Shown piece by piece: positions 8,095 to 14,780 of a stretch of 64,000 nucleotides of DNA. The position numbers were made by a program, and so were the translations under genes. Within the stretch, counting starts at the first letter, position 1; the number at the start of each line of letters is the position of its first letter. The notes beneath the pieces were generated by a model. That model saw only the letters and a list, made by a program, of their open reading frames with translations. It was not told the origin of the DNA and made no database searches. The stretch spans positions 3,162,001-3,226,000 of the forward strand of contig NZ_CP053660.1 in the NCBI RefSeq assembly GCF_013177455.1. The letters run 5' to 3'. This DNA comes from Nocardioides marmotae (GTDB lineage: Bacteria; Actinomycetota; Actinomycetes; Propionibacteriales; Nocardioidaceae).

Positions 8095-9174
8095 TCACAG
8101 GTCGACGGTGCAGTCGCCGACCGGGGCGGAGACGCAGATCCGGACGTCCTCGTCCGGGAGCGAGGACTCCTCGCCGGTCAGCACGTTGCGGACGGTCCCC
8201 TCGCTCTTGCGGGAGACGCAGGAGAAGCAGATGCCCATCCGGCAACCGGACTCGGGCGTCAGCCCGAGCGCCTCGGCCTGGTCGAGCAGGGTGTCGCCGG
8301 TGTTGGCGCCGGAGGCCCCGGAGCGGCTGAAGACGACGTCGCCCTCGGCCGCGTCGGAGCCCGCGACCCGCGGCGGCTTGAAGTACTCCAGGCGCAGCGC
8401 CGGGGAGTCGCCGTACGCGCCCTGGACGGCCTCGATGAGCGGCGCGGGCCCGCACGCCCAGGTGGGGACGTCGCGGTAGCCCGGCACGTGCCGCTCGAGG
8501 TAGGCCGGGGAGAGGGCCGGGTCACCGAGCTCGGGGTGCAGCAGCCGCACGTCGATGCCGTGCCCGGACCGGCGGATCTCGTCGAGCTCGGCGGCGAAGA
8601 TCTGGTGCTCGGGGCTCTGCGCGTAGTGCAGGAAGGTGACCTGCCCGCGGTGGGTGCGGCGCTGGAGCGAGCGGAGCATCGACATCACCGGCGTGATGCC
8701 GGAGCCGCCGGAGATCAGCAGGATCCGCTCGGGCACCGCGTCGGGCAGGACGAACTCGCCCTGGGCCTGGGAGAGGTGGACCATCGTGCCCGGCCGGGCA
8801 CGCTCGATGAGGTAGCGGGAGACGAGTCCGTCGGGGTTGGCCCGCAGCGTGATCGTGAACCGGTCCCCTGGCCGGCTGTCGGGGCTGGAGATGGTGAAGA
8901 CCCGGGTCGTGCGCCGTGCGCCGTCGATCTCGACGCCGACCTGCACGTGCTGGCCGGCCCGGTGGCCGCGCCAGGTGGAGGTGGGCTGCAGGGTGATCGT
9001 CGCGACCGGCGGGTGCCCGGGGACGTCGACCTCGCGGTGGACGTCGACGACGCGGGCGCGCACCTCGTGGGCTGCCCACATCGGGTTGACCAGCTCGAGG
9101 TACCTGTCGACGCCGTGCGGGGAGGCGAGGGCGGCGACGGCCCGGCTGCGGAGGACGGAGGTGGCGATGCCCAT
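8095..9174 (-). CDS. Ferredoxin-NAD(P)H reductase with C-terminal 2Fe-2S domain, desaturase electron donor
   Basis: A 359-residue oxidoreductase: an FAD-binding FNR-type domain (about 45-150; RVFTISSP is the flavin-binding RxYS-like motif), an NAD(P)-binding domain (about 155-265; GGSGITPVMSML and CGPAPL), and a plant-type ferredoxin domain with cluster ligands at C311, C316, C319 and C347 (CRMGICFSC...C). It passes electrons from NAD(P)H to the desaturase encoded 29 bp downstream, as Rv3230c does for DesA3. ATG at 9174 is preferred because the upstream in-frame extension crosses the regulator gene. It is the first gene of the two-gene operon, and a candidate repressor site lies 31 bp upstream of its start. 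Confidence 0.92.
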   Translation of the reverse strand: MGIATSVLRSRAVAALASPHGVDRYLELVNPMWAAHEVRARVVDVHREVDVPGHPPVATITLQPTSTWRGHRAGQHVQVGVEIDGARRTTRVFTISSPDSRPGDRFTITLRANPDGLVSRYLIERARPGTMVHLSQAQGEFVLPDAVPERILLISGGSGITPVMSMLRSLQRRTHRGQVTFLHYAQSPEHQIFAAELDEIRRSGHGIDVRLLHPELGDPALSPAYLERHVPGYRDVPTWACGPAPLIEAVQGAYGDSPALRLEYFKPPRVAGSDAAEGDVVFSRSGASGANTGDTLLDQAEALGLTPESGCRMGICFSCVSRKSEGTVRNVLTGEESSLPDEDVRICVSAPVGDCTVDL

Positions 9175-9204
9175 GGGGCTGCTCCTTCGGTGGTGCACGG
9201 CGTC

Positions 9205-9222
9205 AGTGAACGGATGTGCACT
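9205..9222. promoter_or_regulatory. Candidate FabR/DesT-type operator
   Basis: The 18-mer AGTGAACGGATGTGCACT is an imperfect palindrome (AGTG-n-AC-n4-GT-n-CACT). It lies in the 144-bp divergent region between the reductase/desaturase operon and a FabR/DesT-like regulator. From memory the P. aeruginosa DesT site is AGTGAACGCTTGTTGACT, which matches at 14 of 18 positions. Regulation is inferred. Confidence 0.55.
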
Positions 9223-9318
9223 CACCAAGTTCCCCAATTTCCCGCCCCTGGTCAACCCGACTGGGGGTGAGCGTGCACACACGTCCTCCGGCGGTGTGAC
9301 GAGCGCTACGATGAGCCG

Positions 9319-9948
9319 ATGTCCGAGACCAGGGTCGAGCGCAAGGAGCGCACGCGCCGCGCGATCATGGACGCCGCGCTGGACCTGTGCGAGGACAGCT
9401 CCCTGGTGGCGCTCTCGCTGCGCCAGGTGGCCAAGGAGGTCGGCATCGTGCCCACCGCCTTCTACCGCCACTTCGACTCGATCGAGGCGCTCGGCCTCGC
9501 GCTGGTCGATGAGTCGTTCGTGTCCCTGCGCGCGATGCTGCGCGACGTACGCCGGGGGGACGGCGCTGCCGGCGGGTACACCGACATCGTGGACTCCTCG
9601 GTGCGGATCCTCGTCGAGCACGTCCACCAGCAGCGCCAGCACTTCCGCTTCATCGCCCGCGAGCGGGCGGCCGGCCCGCCGTCGGTGCGCGAGGCGATCC
9701 GGCACGAGATCGAGCTGTGCGAGCGGGAGCTCGCCACCGACATCGCGCGCCTGCCCGGCACCGAGCACTGGTCCAGCGAGGACCTGCGTGTGCTGAGCAA
9801 CCTCATCGTCACCGCGATGGTGGCGACCGCCGAGTCGATCCTGGCCGCCGCCGGGCGCCCCGACCTCGAGCGCCAGCTCGCCGAGAACGCACGGACCCAG
9901 CTGCGGATGGTGCTCGTGGGGGCTCTGCAGTGGCAGTCCCGTTCCTGA
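9319..9948 (+). CDS. TetR-family regulator, FabR/DesT-like
   Basis: 209 residues. The N-terminal helix-turn-helix (about 10-55: RKERTRRAIMDAAL, LSLRQVAKEVGIVPTAFYRHF) runs into DSIEALGLALVDES. This block closely matches my memory of E. coli FabR ([30 protein letters not shown]). FabR and DesT sense acyl-CoA or acyl-ACP saturation and repress desaturation genes. The C-terminal ligand domain shares FRFIARERAAGPPSVREAI and RTQLRMVLVGALQW with that subfamily. It is divergent from the desaturase operon, and the intergenic palindrome at 9205-9222 is the natural target. The ATG at 9319 lies at the end of a short leader. Ligand choice is inference from the family. Confidence 0.88.
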   Translation: MSETRVERKERTRRAIMDAALDLCEDSSLVALSLRQVAKEVGIVPTAFYRHFDSIEALGLALVDESFVSLRAMLRDVRRGDGAAGGYTDIVDSSVRILVEHVHQQRQHFRFIARERAAGPPSVREAIRHEIELCERELATDIARLPGTEHWSSEDLRVLSNLIVTAMVATAESILAAAGRPDLERQLAENARTQLRMVLVGALQWQSRS

Positions 9949-9987
9949 CCCAGACCCTGAACCAGACCTGCCCAGACCTGACCGGGG

Positions 9988-10674
9988 TCAGCGCGGCCTG
10001 ACGACGACCTCGGGGACGACCGCGTCCTCGGGCAGGTCGAGCACGTGCAGCACCAGGTCGACCACCGTGGCCGGCTGGATCCAGGCCGCGGCGTCGTAGG
10101 TCTTGCCCTCCTGGCGGTGCACCTCCTCCTGCATGCGCGTCGCGGTGCGGCCGGGGAAGACCGAGGTGACCCGGACGCCGGCGCCGCCCTCCTCGGCCCG
10201 CAGGGAGTCCGCGAGCCCGCGCAGGCCGTGCTTGGAGGCGGCGTACGCCGACCAGTCGGCGTGGGCGTGGAGGCCTGCGCCGGAGTTGACCAGCACCACG
10301 GTCCCCCGGGCGGCGCGCAGGGCCGGCAGCGCGAGCCGGGTGAGCACCGCGGGGGCGACCAGGTTGACCGCCAGCGTCTCCTGCCAGGCGGCGGTCGAGA
10401 GCTCCGCGACCGGCCCGAGCTCCACGACGCCCGCGGCGTGCACGACCGAGTCCAGCCGCTCCGGCAGCGCGAGGGACTCCAGCGAGGCGGGGTCGGCGAG
10501 GTCGGCGGCCAGCACGTCGGCGCCGGGGTACGCCGCCGCCAGCTCCTCGGCCCGGGCCGGGGTGCGCGCCAGGAGCACGAGGTGGTCGCCGCGCTCGTGC
10601 AGGCGGCGGGCGAGGAGCTCCCCGATCCCGGACCCGGCGCCGGTGACCAGGTGGGTGCGTGCCTGGGTGGTCAC
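9988..10674 (-). CDS. Short-chain dehydrogenase/reductase
   Basis: A 228-residue classical-type SDR. It has the cofactor motif TGAGSGIGE near the N-terminus, a DLADP segment for the adenine ring, HAAGV in place of NNAG, catalytic Ser in VLVNSGAG, and Tyr/Lys in YAASKHG. The NADP/NAD preference and substrate are not evident. The GTG start at 10674 overlaps the stop of the upstream zinc-type dehydrogenase gene (GTGA), so the two are translationally coupled. The downstream neighbour is the convergent FabR-like gene. Confidence 0.88.
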   Translation of the reverse strand: MTTQARTHLVTGAGSGIGELLARRLHERGDHLVLLARTPARAEELAAAYPGADVLAADLADPASLESLALPERLDSVVHAAGVVELGPVAELSTAAWQETLAVNLVAPAVLTRLALPALRAARGTVVLVNSGAGLHAHADWSAYAASKHGLRGLADSLRAEEGGAGVRVTSVFPGRTATRMQEEVHRQEGKTYDAAAWIQPATVVDLVLHVLDLPEDAVVPEVVVRPR

Positions 10675-11639
10675 AGCGTGAACACCACCTTCCCGAACAG
10701 GTCGCCGCCGGCCATCGCCTCGAAGCCGGCACGCGCCTCGGCCATCGGCAGCACGCGGTCCACCAGCGGCCGGACGCCGGTCGCGTCGAGCATCGCGACG
10801 AGCGCGGCGAGCTCGTGGCGGGTGCCCATCGTGGAGCCGATGACGCGCAGCTGGCGGTAGAAGATCCGGGTCAGCTCCGCGTCGTCGGGCTGCGGCCCGG
10901 ACGTCGTCCCGGAGATGACGATCGTGCCGCCCGGACGCAGCGAGCGCACCGAGTGCGACCAGGTGGCGCGGCCGACGGTCTCCATGACCGCGTCGACCTT
11001 GACCGGCAGCCGCTCCCCCGCGGCGTACGTCTCGTGGGCGCCGATCTCCAGCGCCCGCTGCCGCTTGGCCTCGTCGCGGCCGGTCACCAGGACCCGCAGG
11101 CCCGCCGCGCGCGCCAGCATGACCAGCGCCGTCGACATGCCGCCGCCGGCGCCCTGGACCAGCACGGTCTGGCCGGGGCGGCAGCCGCCCTGGGTGAAGA
11201 GCATCCGGTAGGCCGTCAGCCAGGCCGAGGGCAGGCAGGCGGCCTCCTCGAAGGACAGCGACGCCGGCTTGGGCACCAGGTTGCGCCGCGGCACCACGAT
11301 CGTCTCCGCGAAGGTGCCCCAGTGCCGCTCGGAGAGGATCGCGCGGTCCGGGTCGAGGGTCTCGTCGTCGGCGACGCCGGGGTCGCCGATCACCGCGTGG
11401 ACGACGACCTCGTTGCCGTCCTCGTCGATCCCGGCGCCGTCGCAGCCGAGCACCATCGGCAGCGCCTCGGCCTTGATCCCGACCCCGCGCAGCGTCCACA
11501 GGTCGTGGTGGTTGAGCGCGGCCGCCCGGATCCGCACCCGCGCCCAGCCCTCGGGCGCGACGGGCTCGGGCTGCTCGCCCACCACGAGGGCGGAGAGCGG
11601 GTCGTCGGGTGCGAAGCGTTCGGCGTAGACGGCGAGCAC
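10671..11639 (-). CDS. Zinc-type alcohol dehydrogenase/quinone oxidoreductase (MDR superfamily)
   Basis: A 322-residue medium-chain dehydrogenase/reductase. The GroES-like N-terminal domain contains AALNHHDLWTLRGVG and GCDGAG. The nucleotide-binding domain has VLVQGAGGGMSTALVMLARAAG, followed by the RDEAKRQRALEIGA segment. The structural-zinc cysteine cluster of classical ADHs is absent, fitting the quinone-oxidoreductase or zinc-free subgroup. Its substrate is unknown. The start is GTG at 11639. Its stop is overlapped by the SDR start, forming a two-gene unit transcribed in the same direction as the malic enzyme gene 37 bp upstream. Confidence 0.88.
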   Translation of the reverse strand: MLAVYAERFAPDDPLSALVVGEQPEPVAPEGWARVRIRAAALNHHDLWTLRGVGIKAEALPMVLGCDGAGIDEDGNEVVVHAVIGDPGVADDETLDPDRAILSERHWGTFAETIVVPRRNLVPKPASLSFEEAACLPSAWLTAYRMLFTQGGCRPGQTVLVQGAGGGMSTALVMLARAAGLRVLVTGRDEAKRQRALEIGAHETYAAGERLPVKVDAVMETVGRATWSHSVRSLRPGGTIVISGTTSGPQPDDAELTRIFYRQLRVIGSTMGTRHELAALVAMLDATGVRPLVDRVLPMAEARAGFEAMAGGDLFGKVVFTL

Positions 11640-11676
11640 GGCGGCCAGGTGCCCCTCTCGGCGGCGGCTCAGCCGC

Positions 11677-12900
11677 TCAGCGGCGGGCCACGCCGTCGCG
11701 GCGCGCGGCCTCGGCCACCGCGGCGGAGACCGCCGGGCCGACCCGGTCGTCGAACGGCGAGGGGATGATGTAGTCCTCGGCGAGCCGGTCGCCCACCAGG
11801 GCGGCCAGCGCGTCGGCGGCGGCGAGCTTCATGCCCTCGGTGATCGCCGTCGCGCGGACGTCGAACGCGCCGCGGAAGATGCCCGGGAACGCCAGCACGT
11901 TGTTGATCTGGTTCGGGAAGTCCGAGCGGCCGGTGGCCACCACGCGGGCGTGGCGGTGGGCGACCTCGGGCAGCACCTCGGGGGTCGGGTTGGCCAGGCC
12001 GAAGATGATCGCGTCGTCGGCCATCCGCGCCACGTGCTCCTCGGGCACGGTGCCGCCGGAGACGCCGATGTAGACGTCGGCGCCGACCAGCACGTCGGCG
12101 AGCGTCCCGGAGCGGCCGGTCGTGTCGGCGGTGAGCTCGGCGACGACCCGCTTGATGGGGGTCAGGTCGTCGCGGTCGGAGCTCAGCACGCCCTTGCGGT
12201 CGGTCACGGCGAGGTCGGTGATGCCGGCCTCGAGCAGGATCCGGGCGACGGCCACCCCGGCGGCGCCGGCGCCGGAGATGACCACGCGGGTCTCGGCGGG
12301 CGTGCGGCCGGTCAGCCGCAGCGCGTTCTTCAAGGCGGCGAGCGCGACCACGGCGGTGCCGTGCTGGTCGTCGTGGAAGACCGGGATGTCGAGGCGCTCC
12401 TTGAGCCGGTCCTCGATCTCGAAGCAGCGCGGGGCGGAGATGTCCTCGAGGTTGATGCCGCCGAAGCTCGGCGCGAGCCGGGCGACGGTCTCGATGATCT
12501 CGTCGGTGTCGGTGGTGTCCAGGCAGATCGGGACGGCGTCGACGCCGCCGAACTGCTTGAACAGCACGGCCTTGCCCTCCATCACCGGCATCGCGGCGGC
12601 CGGCCCGATGTCGCCGAGGCCGAGCACGGCGGTGCCGTCGGTGACGACGGCGACGACGTTGGGGACCCACGTGTAGTGCTGGGTCATCGAGGGGTCCTCG
12701 GCGATCGCGGTGCACACCCGGGCCACGCCCGGGGTGTAGGCCATCGACAGCTCCTCGGCGCCCGCGAGCGACACCGTGGAGACCGTCTCGAGCTTGCCGC
12801 CTACGTGCAGGTCGAAGACCGGGTCCCCGGCGAGGGGGTGGTCGGGGGCTGCAGCCTGGGGTGTCTCGGGAGCGTCGGTGTTCTCGTGCGGTGTCGCCAT
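11677..12900 (-). CDS. NAD(P)-dependent malic enzyme (oxaloacetate-decarboxylating)
   Basis: A 407-residue malic enzyme of the short bacterial type, lacking the C-terminal phosphotransacetylase domain of MaeB. It oxidatively decarboxylates L-malate to pyruvate. Visible signatures: AYTPGVARVC, the divalent-metal and substrate region (GKAVLFKQFGG, GINLEDI, PVFHDDQHGTA with the ED and D-D metal ligands), and the Rossmann loop ISGAGAAGVAVARILLEAG followed by TDRKG. The first ~20 residues are a Pro/Ala-rich extension. ATG at 12900 is chosen over longer frames that run into the region beside sodX. It links the TCA cycle (kgd upstream) with pyruvate and reducing power. Confidence 0.93.
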   Translation of the reverse strand: MATPHENTDAPETPQAAAPDHPLAGDPVFDLHVGGKLETVSTVSLAGAEELSMAYTPGVARVCTAIAEDPSMTQHYTWVPNVVAVVTDGTAVLGLGDIGPAAAMPVMEGKAVLFKQFGGVDAVPICLDTTDTDEIIETVARLAPSFGGINLEDISAPRCFEIEDRLKERLDIPVFHDDQHGTAVVALAALKNALRLTGRTPAETRVVISGAGAAGVAVARILLEAGITDLAVTDRKGVLSSDRDDLTPIKRVVAELTADTTGRSGTLADVLVGADVYIGVSGGTVPEEHVARMADDAIIFGLANPTPEVLPEVAHRHARVVATGRSDFPNQINNVLAFPGIFRGAFDVRATAITEGMKLAAADALAALVGDRLAEDYIIPSPFDDRVGPAVSAAVAEAARRDGVARR

Positions 12901-12989
12901 GGTCGGCAACTCTCGCACAGGGGACCGGCACGGACCCGGCTGTCCGCCATGGCATGGGTCACAGCACCCCCTCCCCGCGGCGGTGGGCG

Positions 12990-13346
12990 TCAGAGCCGGC
13001 GCGGTCGGGGCCACACCCGGGCGACCACGACGGCCAGCACGTCCTCGTCGCGGACCGGCCCCCGGTGGCGGGAGTCGACCCCGCGGTCCGGGTCGTCGCT
13101 GAGCAGCCACCACCCCGGCCGGCCGGACGCCGTCGTACGACGCTCGACCGCCCGCTTGACCGCGACCGTCCCGTCGGCGAGCCGCGCGACCACGACCCGG
13201 CCGGGCCGCGGGAGCCGGCCGTGCACGACGAGGAGCCGGTCGCCAGGGGCGAGCGTGGGCCGCATCGAGTCCCCGGAGACGTGCGCGAGGCCGATCCTGG
13301 GCACCGGTCCCGAGCCCGGGCGACCTGCTCGTGCGTCTGCTGCCAC
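12990..13346 (-). CDS. sodX: Nickel-SOD maturation protease SodX (S26 signal-peptidase family)
   Basis: About 118 residues: a small S26 (LexA/signal peptidase-like) serine protease with catalytic Ser in VSGDSMRPTLAPGDR and general-base Lys in VAVKRAV, then WWLLSDDPDRGVDSR. It has no N-terminal membrane anchor, as expected for the cytoplasmic SodX group, which cuts the SodN propeptide so His1 of the nickel hook is exposed. The divergent neighbour is sodN, which supports this strongly. The start is uncertain: GTG at 13346 is used here, with GTG at 13361 an alternative. Neither has a convincing ribosome-binding site, so a leaderless or weakly translated mRNA is possible. Confidence 0.88.
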   Translation of the reverse strand: MAADARAGRPGSGPVPRIGLAHVSGDSMRPTLAPGDRLLVVHGRLPRPGRVVVARLADGTVAVKRAVERRTTASGRPGWWLLSDDPDRGVDSRHRGPVRDEDVLAVVVARVWPRPRRL

Positions 13347-13432
13347 GCGGAGTAGTGTCACAGGCGGCTGCGTCGCCACTCGGCGACCGTCCGGGCTACA
13401 CCGCACCACCCACCCATCCTGAGAGGACGGCA

Positions 13433-13834
13433 ATGTTCGCGCGACTCTTCGCTCCCACTCTTGAGGTCTCGGCCCACTGCGATCTGCCGTGCGGCGTCTA
13501 CGACCCCGCCCAGGCCCGCTACGAGGCCGAGTCGATCAAGGCCATCATCGGCAAGGTCGCCGACAACGACGACCCCGACTTCCGCACCCGGGCCATCCTC
13601 ATCAAGGAGGAGCGCTCGAACCTGGTCAAGCACCACCTGTGGGTGCTGTGGACCGACTACTTCAAGGCCCCGCACTTCGAGAAGTACCCGCAGCTGCACA
13701 CCCTCTTCAACGAGGCCACCAAGCTCGCGGGCGGCACCGGCACCAAGGCCGTCTTCGACGCGGAGAAGGCCGACCAGCTGATCGCCAAGATCGACGAGAT
13801 CGCGGAGATCTTCTGGGAGACCAAGAAGGCCTGA
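13433..13834 (+). CDS. sodN: Nickel superoxide dismutase precursor
   Basis: A 133-residue Ni-SOD precursor that dismutates superoxide in the cytoplasm as a hexamer of four-helix bundles. A 14-residue leader (MFARLFAPTLEVSA) precedes the nickel hook HCDLPCGVY, so His15, Cys16 and Cys20 become His1, Cys2 and Cys6 after cleavage by SodX. The rest (EAESIKAIIGK, SNLVKHHLWVLWTDYFK, EIFWETKKA) is typical and full length. ATG at 13433 has GAGAGGAC just upstream. sodN and sodX diverge from an 86-bp region; nickel-responsive Nur control is known in Streptomyces, but I see no certain Nur box. Its stop codon sits in the loop of the first of several hairpins. Confidence 0.97.
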   Translation: MFARLFAPTLEVSAHCDLPCGVYDPAQARYEAESIKAIIGKVADNDDPDFRTRAILIKEERSNLVKHHLWVLWTDYFKAPHFEKYPQLHTLFNEATKLAGGTGTKAVFDAEKADQLIAKIDEIAEIFWETKKA

Positions 13835-13918
13835 GCTTGCGAAGGCCAGCTTGGTCTTCATCGACGACTGAGCTTGCGAAGTCGTCGTAACAAGAAGGCC
13901 TGAGCCTTCATCGAAGGC
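13816..13918 (+). repeat. Three consecutive stem-loops after sodN, two sharing one loop sequence
   Basis: Hairpin 1 (13816-13859) pairs AGACCAAG with CTTGGTCT and GGCCT with AGGCC around the loop GAGCTTGCGA, and contains the sodN stop codon. Hairpin 2 (13862-13887) pairs CGACGACT with AGTCGTCG around the identical loop GAGCTTGCGA. Hairpin 3 (13904-13918) pairs GCCTTC with GAAGGC. A 15-bp direct repeat CAAGAAGGCCTGAGC occurs at 13822 and 13891. Two stems with different sequences but the same loop suggest a structured repeat family. Confidence 0.85.
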
Positions 13919-13945
13919 GCGAGTCGCACGCACGCGTGCGGTCCG

Positions 13946-14000
13946 GGCGGTGGGCGCCGCCGGAGTCCTGCGAGGGACCCGGCGGCGCCCACCGCCTTTT
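13946..14000. terminator. Rho-independent terminator between sodN and tetR
   Basis: A perfect 18-bp stem, GGCGGTGGGCGCCGCCGG at 13946-13963 and its complement at 13979-13996, with a 15-nt loop and TTTT at 13997-14000. It terminates sodN transcription on the plus strand and could also serve the convergent TetR gene. Confidence 0.92.
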
Positions 14001-14026
14001 CTCGTGCATCCGGGTCCGAGCCGACC

Positions 14027-14686
14027 TCAGCCGGGCCGAGCGGCGCGCAGGTCGTCGGGGCCGACGGCGGCGCCGGTGGTGGCGGCGTACGAGCGGTCGA
14101 TGGCCACCAGGACGTGGTCGAGCTCGGCGGCGCGCGCCGCCTCAGCGGCGTCGCGCAGCGGGCCCTCGATGCAGAGGCAGGCGAAGCCGTGGACCGCCGA
14201 CCAGCACGTGGTCTCGGCGCCCGGACGCGCCGAGGGAGCGAGGAAGCCGACGGCGACGAGGTCGTCGAGCACCCGGCTGAGCACCCCGTAGGGGTCCCGT
14301 CCGGGCGCGGGGGCGGGGTCGCGGACGACGGCGGAGGCGAACGCCAGTCGGAACAGGTGCGGGTCGCCGACCGCGAAGTCGACGTACCCCCGTCCGGCCT
14401 CGGCCAGCCGGCGTCGCGCGCGCAGCACCGGGTCGTCGGCCTCGACGCGCGCGAGCCGCTCCTCGAGGGTCTCGACGAGCCGCGTCATCGTCGCCGCGGA
14501 GACCACGGCGACCAGGTCGTCGCGGTGGGCGAAGTGGCGGTAGGCGGCGTTGTGGGAGACCCCGACCCTGCGGCACAGGTCGCGCAGCGACCAGCCGTCG
14601 GGGCCCTGCTCGCGCACGGCGTCGACGGCCGCGTCGACCAGGGCCTGGCCCAGGTTCCCGTGGTGGTACGGCGTCGCGGCGGGCAC
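14027..14686 (-). CDS. TetR/AcrR-family regulator of the adjacent efflux gene
   Basis: 219 residues. The helix-turn-helix lies at about 5-55 (YHHGNLGQALVDAAVDAV, SLRDLCRRVGVSHNAAYRHF). The YHHGNL opening and later FACLCIEGPL place it in the TetR subgroup with the WHG-type C-terminal domain. The start is taken as GTG at 14686; a longer frame to 14734 would consume the palindromic operator. It is divergent from an MFS efflux gene, and a perfect 8-3-8 palindrome (14716-14734) lies between them, so autorepression and control of the pump are likely. The inducing drug or metabolite cannot be inferred. Confidence 0.87.
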   Translation of the reverse strand: MPAATPYHHGNLGQALVDAAVDAVREQGPDGWSLRDLCRRVGVSHNAAYRHFAHRDDLVAVVSAATMTRLVETLEERLARVEADDPVLRARRRLAEAGRGYVDFAVGDPHLFRLAFASAVVRDPAPAPGRDPYGVLSRVLDDLVAVGFLAPSARPGAETTCWSAVHGFACLCIEGPLRDAAEAARAAELDHVLVAIDRSYAATTGAAVGPDDLRAARPG

Positions 14687-14715
14687 CCCCTCACCGTAAC
14701 GCCTCAGGCAGCAGG

Positions 14716-14734
14716 GTGTTGACACCGTCAACAC
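14716..14734. promoter_or_regulatory. Perfect palindromic operator between tetR and MFS gene
   Basis: GTGTTGAC-ACC-GTCAACAC is a perfect 8-bp inverted repeat with a 3-bp spacer. A further half-site TGTTGACA lies at 14751-14758, and both copies contain a TTGACA that could serve as a -35 element for the efflux gene. This is the classic layout of a TetR-controlled divergent promoter. Confidence 0.8.
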
Positions 14735-14780
14735 GAGGCCCCACGCTCAATGTTGACACTGCCTACAGCAGGAGCGCGCC

